5,365 nt of DNA from Acidobacteriota bacterium (GTDB lineage Bacteria; Acidobacteriota; Terriglobia; Terriglobales; Acidobacteriaceae). Location: NCBI GenBank assembly GCA_021780095.1, contig JAJXZK010000454.1, positions 1 to 5,365 on the forward strand, in the 5' to 3' direction. Below, piece after piece: positions 1 to 5,365 of this stretch. The notes under the pieces were generated by a model. It worked only from the letters and a program-made list of their open reading frames with translations, had not been told where the DNA came from and did not search any database. The position numbers and the translations under genes are program-made. The first letter of the stretch is position 1. Every line of letters begins with the position of its first letter.

Positions 1-110
1 CTGCACAACACCAATTCATTCAGGCTCTTGGTCGCAAGGCGCGTTTTTAAAGCCGAATTGCGCCCACGCAAAATTTCAATACAGACATTGGTGTCAAGAA
101 GATAGCCCAT
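1..110 (-). CDS. vapC: VapC-family PIN-domain toxin, N-terminal part only
   Basis: The first 36 codons are visible; the gene runs off the left edge of the window. The translation begins MGYLLDTNVCIEILRGR. This is the standard opening of a VapC toxin: a hydrophobic beta strand followed by LDTN, whose aspartate (residue 6) is the first of the acidic metal-binding residues of the PIN fold. The remaining catalytic acids lie outside the window. VapC proteins are Mg2+-dependent ribonucleases, usually cutting tRNA or rRNA to arrest translation, and are neutralised by a cognate VapB. The ATG overlaps the TGA of the upstream antitoxin gene by one base (TGATG), and an AAGGA ribosome-binding site at 116-120 lies 5 nt upstream inside that gene. 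This arrangement indicates translational coupling. Family assignment is firm. The RNA target, and whether the gene is intact, cannot be judged here. Confidence 0.88.
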   Translation of the reverse strand, partial: MGYLLDTNVCIEILRGRNSALKTRLATKSLNELVLC

Positions 111-316
111 CACATTCCTTGTATGTCAGATAGCGGAAGCTGTTGCGGCCTGTCCGGGAAGTCGGGTGCGGCGCCCCACGCCCGTTCCAGCCATGCCGGA
201 TCGAATTTGCGCTCGCTTTTTGCGTGCAAATAACCGATAAAATCGAGCACTTCCCGCTGAAATTCCGGTGGCAACGTGCTGGCTTCCTTGTCGATTGCTT
301 CAACTAGATTGTTCAT
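110..316 (-). CDS. vapB: VapB-like antitoxin, DUF2281 family
   Basis: A 68-residue protein starting MNNLVEAIDKEASTLPPEFQ. The segment with LPPEFQREVLDFIGYL (about residues 15-30) resembles the DUF2281 helix found in small antitoxins paired with VapC. The C-terminal part (AWLERAWGAAPDFPDRP and onward) is tryptophan- and proline-rich and probably wraps the toxin, as in other VapB proteins. It should bind and inhibit the adjacent PIN-domain toxin and, by analogy, repress its own promoter. Two adjacent ATGs occur (319 and 316). I chose 316 because it lies 7 nt behind the AAGGAG element at 324-329, whereas 319 lies only 4 nt behind it. The frame stays open upstream to an ATG at 340, but that would add an arginine-rich stretch encoded by the ribosome-binding site itself. 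The stop overlaps the vapC start. The pair assignment is strong. DUF2281 membership is from pattern recognition, not a search. Confidence 0.82.
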   Translation of the reverse strand: MNNLVEAIDKEASTLPPEFQREVLDFIGYLHAKSERKFDPAWLERAWGAAPDFPDRPQQLPLSDIQGM

Positions 317-319
317 CAT

Positions 320-331
320 CCTTCTCCTTCT
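320..331 (-). promoter_or_regulatory. Ribosome-binding site of the antitoxin gene
   Basis: On the minus strand this reads AGAAGGAGAAGG, a double purine-rich Shine-Dalgarno run directly before two tandem ATG codons. The AAGGAG core has 4 nt to the first ATG and 7 nt to the second, which favours the second as the main start. It is much stronger than the vapC site (AAGGA), consistent with the antitoxin being made in excess. Confidence 0.7.
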
Positions 332-381
332 GGTCCGCACAATGGCGAAAATCCATCAGCGATATTCCGGCTGGCTCAATG
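320..381 (-). other. Short intergenic gap between helicase gene and vapBC
   Basis: These 62 nt separate the helicase stop codon from the antitoxin start. I see no intrinsic terminator: there is no GC-rich stem followed by a T run. A weak promoter-like arrangement exists (TTGAGC, 18-nt spacer, TGGATT on the minus strand). A short 5-bp dyad, GATGG-ATTTTCG-CCATT with one G-U pair, could be an autoregulatory operator, but neither is convincing. vapBC may have its own weak promoter here or be transcribed from upstream. Confidence 0.35.
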
Positions 382-3300
382 TTACTTGATGACCAACCAT
401 GTGATAAGGTCAAAATCCGAAGTGTGTTTCACCTGTTTTGAGGCGTCGGTGAGTTTGCCGCCGCGCCCGGAAAAAAGATTGCCCGCATTTTTGCGCTCAA
501 ACTGCGCGGCGATGGCGGCAACGGCTCGCTCCAGCAGGCCGCTGTATTGGCTCATGTCCTCGCCGCTCTTTGTTTCCGCATCGAACAGTTCGCATAATTC
601 TGCGTAGGGTTCGGTCTTGCCTTGACTCACGGCGCGGAAAATTTCGAGCACCTGCTTCGGGCTGGTGAAGTTGTAGCGCACCTCGCCATCGTCGCGGATA
701 TAGACCAGGAAATACGGCTGCAAGGGGTTTACAGCTTCGTTGCCGCTGGCCTCGATGCGCTGCTTGAGGCAATAAATGGCTCCGGGTTTAATGGTCTGAT
801 ATTCCGCGTGGGGCGGCACGACCGCGTAGAGGCCGAACGGCGCCTCTTCCAGTTTCTCTCGATTGGCTTCGATGTAGGCAGCCAGCTCCATGCGGAAATC
901 ATCCAGCGTGAATTCGTTGAGGGCGACGGACTCGTTGAAGTCTTCCAGGTCGAGCACTTCGTCCTTGAGCCTGAGCAGTTGCTTGTCGCGGTAGCGCAGG
1001 TCTTCCTGAATCAATTCGCGCAGGTCTTCGGCTTGCAGGATGTTGTCCTCGGCGGTGGCGGCGATGTCCACCAGCGCCATGCGCGCTTCCACCCGGTTTT
1101 TCAGGTTGATGTACTTATTGAGGTCGGGCGTCGGCCAGAAATTGATGAGCTGAATTTCCTTGTTCTGGCTGCCGATACGGTCGATCCGGCCAAAGCGCTG
1201 GATGATGCGCACCGGGTTCCAGTGGATGTCGTAATTCACCAGCAGGTCGCAATCCTGCAGGTTCTGCCCCTCGGAAATACAGTCGGTGGCGATGAGAATG
1301 TCGATCTCGCCGTCTTGCGGCATAGACTTCATCTTCGCCCGCTGCTTAGCGCGAGGGGAGAAGTTGGTGAGTATCTGGGTGAAATCCGCGTGGCCGAAGG
1401 TGGTACGGTTGGGCCTGGTGCCGCCGGAAACCAAGGCGATATGGACGCCCAGCGTCTTACGCGCCCAATCTTCCATTTCTTCATAGAGGTAAGCCGCCGT
1501 ATCGGCGAAAGCGCAAAAGACAATGATTTTGCGATTTTTCTCCCCGTGGGTATTGGTGGTCGGGTGATCGACCTTGTGCTCGATGATTTTCTTGAGGTCA
1601 GCGAGCTTGGCGTCCCGCTCTGCAGTCACTGCCGAAGCATCATTAGCCAAACGGGATAGCTGTTGCTTGTCGTTGGTAAGGTCTTTCAACCAAGCGGTGA
1701 CATCCAGATGCTCCATTCGGAACTTGAGCTTTCCGCCCACCTGAAAGGCTTCGGCGAGATCGTCATCCTCTTCTTCGAGATCGGCGAATAAATCGGGCTG
1801 CACATCTTCAGCAGCTTGAGACTGATGTTCCTGAAACTGGCGCAGGCGATTTTCCAGATCTTCAATCTTGCTTACTGTGCGCTCCATCGTAATAGCGAAG
1901 GAATGCACCGAGCTTTCCAGCCGTTTGAGAAAGTTCACCTTCATCATGCCAATGAGAAATTTTTCGCGGTTCTCCTGGCTGAAGTTCAGGATATTGCGCG
2001 CCTCATATTGGGCCTTGAACGGTTTCAGGACGTGCTTTGACGGATTGAACAACGAGAGCTGGTAGTTGGATATTTCGTCGTTCAGGCGGTCGTAGGAGAG
2101 GAAGCGCCCTTTCAGATCAATCTCCGAGAATACCGATTCCGGCTTTTTGCGCTTGGGAAACTGGCCAATCTTCACTAACGAGGCGCGGTAGTATTTCTGG
2201 ATGTGCTTGCGTGAGCGGGCGATAGTGAGTTCGTCGAGCAGGGTGAAGAATCCTGCGGAGAGCCGATCCATCAACTCGCGGGCATCCTTGTCGCCCGCGC
2301 GCTTGGCCCATTCCATAAAGGTTTTTTGCGCGGTGGTCAGCGTGTCCTTGATGCTGTGGATGCCAAAGCTTTGTGAAAACGCGGCATCGCGGCCTTCAGT
2401 GACGAAGTAAATCTGGTTGCGCAGGTCTTTGAGGTCGTTGTTGACCGGGGTGGCCGAGAGCAGCAGCACCTTGGTTTTTACGCCGGACTGGATGATGTCT
2501 TCCATCAGCCGCTCGTACCGGCTCTTGCGGATGATATTACCATCATCGTCGCGCTTGCCTTTGGTGTTGTTGCGGAAGTTATGGGATTCATCGATGACGA
2601 TGAGGTCAAAGTTGCCCCAGTTGAGGGCCGCCAAATCAATCCCGTCCACTTTCCCGGTTTCACGCGATAAATCGGTATGGGACAGAACTGTGTAACCAAA
2701 GCGATCCTTCAGGAACGGGTTCAGCTCGCTGTTGTTTTGGGCGAGATAAACTGTCCAGTTGTCGCGCAGTTTTTTGGGGCAGAGCACGAGGACGCGCAGG
2801 TTTCGCAGCTCGTAGTACTTGATGACGGCCAGTGCGGTATAGGTTTTGCCTAAACCGACGCTGTCGGCCAGGATGCAGCCGTTATGGGCGTTGATCTTGT
2901 GTATTGCACCCTTGGCGCCATCCTTTTGGAAATCGAACAGTACCTTCCAGATGTCCGTGTCGATAATGGCGGTGCGGTCAAAAAGCTGGGCATCGTCCGC
3001 CTGGACGGACAAAAAGCGCTCAAAGACGTGAAACAGCGTCTTGAAGTAAATGAACTCCGGAGCGTGGTTCACATAGAGCTGCTCTAGATAGCGCAGCACC
3101 TCTTCCTTGACGTCTGCGACCAAGGCTTCGTCTGCCCATAACTGGTCGAACCACTCCTTGAGTTCGGCCCGATCACGGTCGCCATCAACAATCAGGTTGA
3201 GTTCGATGTTGGGCGTAGCGGACAACCCAAGGCCGCGCCGGGTAAAGTTCGAGCTGCCGAGAATGGCATGTTCGCGCCGCCCGTCATCGACGTGATACAG

Positions 3301-3693
3301 CTTGCCGTGAAGCAGGTTGGCTTGTCTGATGGATCGAATGTCTACTTTGTCGCGTATCCAGGCGGCGCAACGCCGGGCAATTTCTTTTTGCTGTAGGCGA
3401 TTGGCCAGCTCCAGCCCTTCGTCCTCGATCTTGAATGATTTCTTGTCGGTCTTGTCCGGATCGAGGGATGCGACGAATCGTGGTTCGCCAAAGAGAAAGT
3501 TCAGATGCCCGATGTTGTCCAGCTCGGCTGACAGCGCCTCATAGGCGTAGATGGTGAAATAGGCCGAGACAACCGATAAATGGCTGCCGGCATTGATCTT
3601 CTCGACCAGAAAGTCCGCAACTTTGCCGTGCGTGTGGTTGTCGCGAATGCCGAAACTGTTCGGCCCGTTAGCCGCCATCGCGTTTCCCCGCAT
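382..3693 (-). CDS. HKD (phospholipase D-like) nuclease fused to Snf2-family helicase
   Basis: A 1103-residue protein. Residues about 17-200 form a phospholipase-D-type nuclease domain with one HKD signature: HGKLYHVD (H129, K131, D136) followed by GSSNF (146-150). HKD enzymes with a single copy generally dimerise to build the active site. The rest is an SF2/Snf2 motor: motif I DSVGLGKT (277-284), Ia VLVLCPKKL (301-309), II DESH (368-371), III SATP (413-416), IV IIVFCAF (723-729), V IATDCISEGQNLQ (801-813), VI QRFGRIDRIGS (832-842). All catalytic residues are present. A long inter-lobe insertion (about 420-720) contains a coiled-coil-like stretch and an acidic patch. Residues 850-1103 match nothing I can name. 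The fusion is known in bacteria as uncharacterised HKD nucleases joined to Snf2-like helicases. Inferred job: ATP-driven DNA (possibly RNA) translocation coupled to cleavage, most likely in defence or restriction. The gene starts 27 nt after gltX. An ATG at 3678 (behind GGGGA, 6-nt spacing; 1098 residues) is an equally possible start. Sampled stretches look less GC-rich than gltX, hinting at acquisition. Confidence 0.93.
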   Translation of the reverse strand: MRGNAMAANGPNSFGIRDNHTHGKVADFLVEKINAGSHLSVVSAYFTIYAYEALSAELDNIGHLNFLFGEPRFVASLDPDKTDKKSFKIEDEGLELANRLQQKEIARRCAAWIRDKVDIRSIRQANLLHGKLYHVDDGRREHAILGSSNFTRRGLGLSATPNIELNLIVDGDRDRAELKEWFDQLWADEALVADVKEEVLRYLEQLYVNHAPEFIYFKTLFHVFERFLSVQADDAQLFDRTAIIDTDIWKVLFDFQKDGAKGAIHKINAHNGCILADSVGLGKTYTALAVIKYYELRNLRVLVLCPKKLRDNWTVYLAQNNSELNPFLKDRFGYTVLSHTDLSRETGKVDGIDLAALNWGNFDLIVIDESHNFRNNTKGKRDDDGNIIRKSRYERLMEDIIQSGVKTKVLLLSATPVNNDLKDLRNQIYFVTEGRDAAFSQSFGIHSIKDTLTTAQKTFMEWAKRAGDKDARELMDRLSAGFFTLLDELTIARSRKHIQKYYRASLVKIGQFPKRKKPESVFSEIDLKGRFLSYDRLNDEISNYQLSLFNPSKHVLKPFKAQYEARNILNFSQENREKFLIGMMKVNFLKRLESSVHSFAITMERTVSKIEDLENRLRQFQEHQSQAAEDVQPDLFADLEEEDDDLAEAFQVGGKLKFRMEHLDVTAWLKDLTNDKQQLSRLANDASAVTAERDAKLADLKKIIEHKVDHPTTNTHGEKNRKIIVFCAFADTAAYLYEEMEDWARKTLGVHIALVSGGTRPNRTTFGHADFTQILTNFSPRAKQRAKMKSMPQDGEIDILIATDCISEGQNLQDCDLLVNYDIHWNPVRIIQRFGRIDRIGSQNKEIQLINFWPTPDLNKYINLKNRVEARMALVDIAATAEDNILQAEDLRELIQEDLRYRDKQLLRLKDEVLDLEDFNESVALNEFTLDDFRMELAAYIEANREKLEEAPFGLYAVVPPHAEYQTIKPGAIYCLKQRIEASGNEAVNPLQPYFLVYIRDDGEVRYNFTSPKQVLEIFRAVSQGKTEPYAELCELFDAETKSGEDMSQYSGLLERAVAAIAAQFERKNAGNLFSGRGGKLTDASKQVKHTSDFDLITWLVIK

Positions 3694-3720
3694 CGTCGTC
3701 CCGCGCTCCGCCGCCGCGTG

Positions 3721-5121
3721 TTAAGCCCATCGCCCGGCCCGCCGCAAACGCGCCAGCGTCTCCTCCCTGCCCAGCAAGGCCAGAGTCGCATCGATGGGTG
3801 GTGACACCGCCCGCCCGGCCACCGCCACCCGCAGGGGTTGGGCGATTTTGCCCATCTTGCCGTCGGCGTGGGTCACCGCCAGTTCCTGAATCACGCTGTG
3901 AATCGCCGCCGCCTCCCAGTTCAGCAAGTCGTCCAGCGCCTGCGCCAGGGTTACCAGCAAAGCGCCCTGTCCGTGCAGATGCTTCTCCACATCTTTGGCT
4001 TCACCGGCCACCGGCGCCACATAAAACATCTCCGCCGCCGCCGCCATCTCCACCAAGGTCTTGGACCGCTCCTGCAACAACGCCACCACCGCCGGGAGTT
4101 CCGGTCCGGACGCCAGCAAAGACTCGGTTACCCCCACGTCGCCGAGATAAGGCAGCAGATGCTGCGCCAACCCCTCCGGCGTCAGGCGCTGCATATGCTG
4201 GGCATTGATCCACAGCAGCTTCTCCGGATTAAAGGCCGATGCCGCCTTGTTCACCGCATCAATGCGGAAAAATTCCACCATTTCCTCGCGGGTAAAGATT
4301 TCCTGATCGCCATGGGACCAGCCCAGCCGCACCAGAAAATTGAGCAGCGCGTCGGGCAAGAAGCCGTGCTCACGGTATTCCAGCACGCTCACCGCCCCGT
4401 GACGCTTGGACAGCTTCTGCTTGTCCGGCCCGAGAATCATCGGCACATGGGCGTAGACCGGCACCCGCGCGCCCAGCGCCTGCAGAATCTGCATCTGTCG
4501 CGGGGTATTGTTGAGATGATCGTCGCCGCGGATCACATGGGTGATTCCCATATCCCAGTCATCCACCACCACGCAGAAATTGTAGGTCGGCGTTCCGTCG
4601 GAGCGGGCGATGATCAGGTCGTCCATTTCGCTATTCTGAAAGCGCACGGTACCGTGAATCAGGTCTTCCACCACCGTTTCGCCGTGGTCCGGGCTGCGGA
4701 AGCGGATCACCGGCGCGACCCCCTCCGGCGCCGTCGTGCGCTGCCGACAGCGTCCGTCATAGCGCGGTTTCTCGCCGCGCTGGCGCTGATCCTCGCGCAT
4801 GGCTTCCACTTCTTCCCGACTGCAATAGCAATGGTAGGCCGTTCCTGCCGCCAGCATCTGCGCCAGCACTTCCCGGTAGCGGTCCATGCGCCGCATCTGA
4901 TAGAACGGTCCCTCGTCCCAGTCCAGCCCCAGCCAGGCCATCCCCTCCAGAATGGCGACCGTCGCTTCCGGCGTCGAACGCTCCACGTCCGTATCCTCGA
5001 TACGCAAAATGAAGCGCCCGCCCTGCTGACGCGCGTGCAACCACGAGTAGAGCGCGGTGCGGACACCGCCAATATGCAGATAACCGGTGGGACTGGGAGC
5101 AAAACGGGTACGGACGGACAT
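3721..5121 (-). CDS. gltX: Glutamyl-tRNA synthetase
   Basis: A 466-residue class Ic aminoacyl-tRNA synthetase that attaches glutamate to tRNA-Glu in the cytoplasm using ATP. The Rossmann catalytic domain opens with RFAPSPTGYLHIGG, where HIGG (16-19) is the HIGH-type motif. RFILRIEDTD follows at 36-45, YNFCVVVDDWDMGITHVIRG at 180-199, and KLSKR (236-240) is the KMSKS-type loop. The C-terminal anticodon-binding part ends with GKIAQPLRVAVAGRAVSPP (424-442), typical of proteobacterial GltX. Length is normal for the family. I chose the ATG at 5121 because it gives the conserved N-terminus. The frame is open for 44 more codons upstream, but that segment is unlike the family. A modest AGGT ribosome-binding site lies 8 nt before the start. 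The zinc-ligand set of E. coli (C98, C100, C125, H127) is kept except that position 127 is glutamine. Whether it is discriminating, or also charges tRNA-Gln, cannot be decided from the sequence by eye. Confidence 0.97.
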   Translation of the reverse strand: MSVRTRFAPSPTGYLHIGGVRTALYSWLHARQQGGRFILRIEDTDVERSTPEATVAILEGMAWLGLDWDEGPFYQMRRMDRYREVLAQMLAAGTAYHCYCSREEVEAMREDQRQRGEKPRYDGRCRQRTTAPEGVAPVIRFRSPDHGETVVEDLIHGTVRFQNSEMDDLIIARSDGTPTYNFCVVVDDWDMGITHVIRGDDHLNNTPRQMQILQALGARVPVYAHVPMILGPDKQKLSKRHGAVSVLEYREHGFLPDALLNFLVRLGWSHGDQEIFTREEMVEFFRIDAVNKAASAFNPEKLLWINAQHMQRLTPEGLAQHLLPYLGDVGVTESLLASGPELPAVVALLQERSKTLVEMAAAAEMFYVAPVAGEAKDVEKHLHGQGALLVTLAQALDDLLNWEAAAIHSVIQELAVTHADGKMGKIAQPLRVAVAGRAVSPPIDATLALLGREETLARLRRAGRWA

Positions 5122-5151
5122 GATGCGCAACCTGAGGCGGCTAAAAGGGCG

Positions 5152-5160
5152 ATGATAACA
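5152..5160 (-). promoter_or_regulatory. Probable extended -10 promoter of gltX
   Basis: On the minus strand the bases read TGTTATCAT, a full extended -10 pattern (TG, one base, then TATCAT matching TATAAT at five of six positions). At the expected -35 distance the sequence is only TACCGG, which is poor but usual for extended -10 promoters. Transcription would begin around 5145, giving a short leader of about 24 nt before the gltX ATG. Predicted only. Confidence 0.5.
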
Positions 5161-5205
5161 GCCTCTCCGACTCGCCGGTATCCTGCACGGCGCGACGAAC
5201 ATCGT

Positions 5206-5235
5206 TTGACGGAAGGCATTCGTTTTGCTTACTAT
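5206..5235 (+). promoter_or_regulatory. Probable sigma70 promoter for the divergent right-hand gene
   Basis: TTGACG (5206-5211) and TACTAT (5230-5235) are separated by 18 nt. The first hexamer matches the -35 consensus at five of six positions and the second matches the -10 at four of six. Transcription would start near 5242 and give a leader of about 105 nt before the ATG at 5348. It lies back to back with the gltX promoter, about 50 nt away, so the two may influence each other. A second -10-like TATAAG at 5291-5296 has no good -35. Confidence 0.5.
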
Positions 5236-5280
5236 CGGAGTAGCAGGCAGCAAGTCTTATGCCAACCTCATGTTTACAAT

Positions 5281-5306
5281 GATATCCTTGTATAAGGGAT
5301 TATATC
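5281..5306. repeat. AT-rich imperfect inverted repeat in the leader of the right-hand gene
   Basis: The segment contains GATATCCTT (5281-5289), a GTAT loop, then AAGG (5294-5297), a 4-nt GATT interruption and ATATC (5302-5306), so nine bases can pair with one bulge. It stands out as an AT-rich island in GC-rich surroundings. It could be an operator or a weak RNA hairpin in the leader. It is too small and imperfect to be sure it is functional. Confidence 0.25.
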
Positions 5307-5337
5307 TGCGGGACACCCCTTGTGGATCCGGCCCGCC

Positions 5338-5344
5338 AGGAGGG
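5338..5344 (+). promoter_or_regulatory. Strong Shine-Dalgarno sequence before the right-hand gene
   Basis: AGGAGGG is a near-perfect anti-16S match. Its AGGAGG core ends 4 nt before the ATG at 5348, slightly close but within the working range. It is the main evidence that a real gene starts there. Confidence 0.7.
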
Positions 5345-5347
5345 ACT

Positions 5348-5365
5348 ATGAAGAAGCGATTTATC
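5348..5365 (+). CDS. Start of an unidentified gene (six codons), runs off the window
   Basis: Only MKKRFI is visible, preceded by the AGGAGG site and downstream of a plausible promoter. The gene is transcribed away from gltX. A short lysine/arginine-rich start followed by hydrophobic residues would suit the n-region of a signal peptide or a membrane anchor, but six residues are too few to claim that. The function is unknown. Confidence 0.6.

Noticed and set aside
317..340. Longer antitoxin start at 340 (MRTRRRRM)
   Set aside because: The arginine run is simply the translated Shine-Dalgarno region, and the ATGs at 316/319 sit at proper distance from AAGGAG.
622..1659. A 345-codon plus-strand open frame opposite the helicase gene
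   Set aside because: It lies wholly antisense to the conserved helicase motifs V and VI and the C-terminal region. The protein is low-complexity in Val/Gly/Asp/His and no family is recognisable.
3694..3720. Possible hairpin CGCG...CGCG between gltX and the helicase gene
   Set aside because: Only four base pairs and no following T tract, so it is not credible as a terminator.
5122..5253. 44-codon upstream extension of gltX to an ATG at 5253
   Set aside because: The added residues are unlike any GltX N-terminus and run through the likely promoter elements of both divergent genes. The ATG at 5121 gives the conserved MSVRTRFAPSPTG start.
3838..5295. A 485-codon plus-strand open frame opposite gltX
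   Set aside because: It is antisense to an unmistakable gltX. The translation is rich in His, Arg and Gln with no domain, which is typical of the reverse strand of a GC-rich gene.
5291..5296. TATAAG as a second promoter -10 for the right-hand gene
   Set aside because: No acceptable -35 hexamer at 16-18 nt, and the TG is not at extended -10 spacing. The 5206-5235 pair is better.

Overview
This window looks like bacterial chromosome from a moderately GC-rich proteobacterium. The clearest evidence is a complete glutamyl-tRNA synthetase of the short (about 466-residue) proteobacterial type with HIGG and KLSKR signatures. A gamma- or beta-like lineage, or an Acidithiobacillus-like one, is plausible, but the sequence alone does not fix the genus.

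Layout from right to left. At the far right, the first six codons of an unidentified plus-strand gene begin at 5348. They sit behind a strong Shine-Dalgarno sequence and a leader of about 110 nt with a good sigma70-type promoter. A 226-nt divergent intergenic region (5122-5347) separates this gene from gltX (5121-3721, minus). Only 27 nt after the gltX stop begins a very large minus-strand gene (3693-382). It encodes a fusion of an N-terminal phospholipase-D/HKD nuclease domain with a complete Snf2-type superfamily II helicase motor and a C-terminal region of about 250 residues that I cannot assign. After a further 62 nt comes a small type II toxin-antitoxin operon, also minus: a DUF2281/VapB-like antitoxin (316-110) whose stop codon overlaps the start of a VapC PIN-domain toxin (110-1). 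The toxin is cut off by the window edge.

How the parts relate. gltX is housekeeping. The HKD-Snf2 helicase and vapBC are typical accessory genes of the kind found in defence islands, and they sit on the same strand directly behind the housekeeping gene. No convincing terminator separates gltX from the helicase gene, so the helicase may be expressed by read-through from gltX. The helicase plus nuclease architecture suggests DNA (or RNA) translocation coupled to phosphodiester cleavage, and a role in anti-phage defence or restriction is a reasonable inference. No methyltransferase, ATPase or other partner gene is visible here. The large gene could be a stand-alone effector, or one part of a system whose other genes lie beyond vapC.

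No RNA genes, CRISPR arrays, insertion sequences or long repeats were seen. The two long plus-strand open frames opposite gltX and the helicase are antisense shadows.
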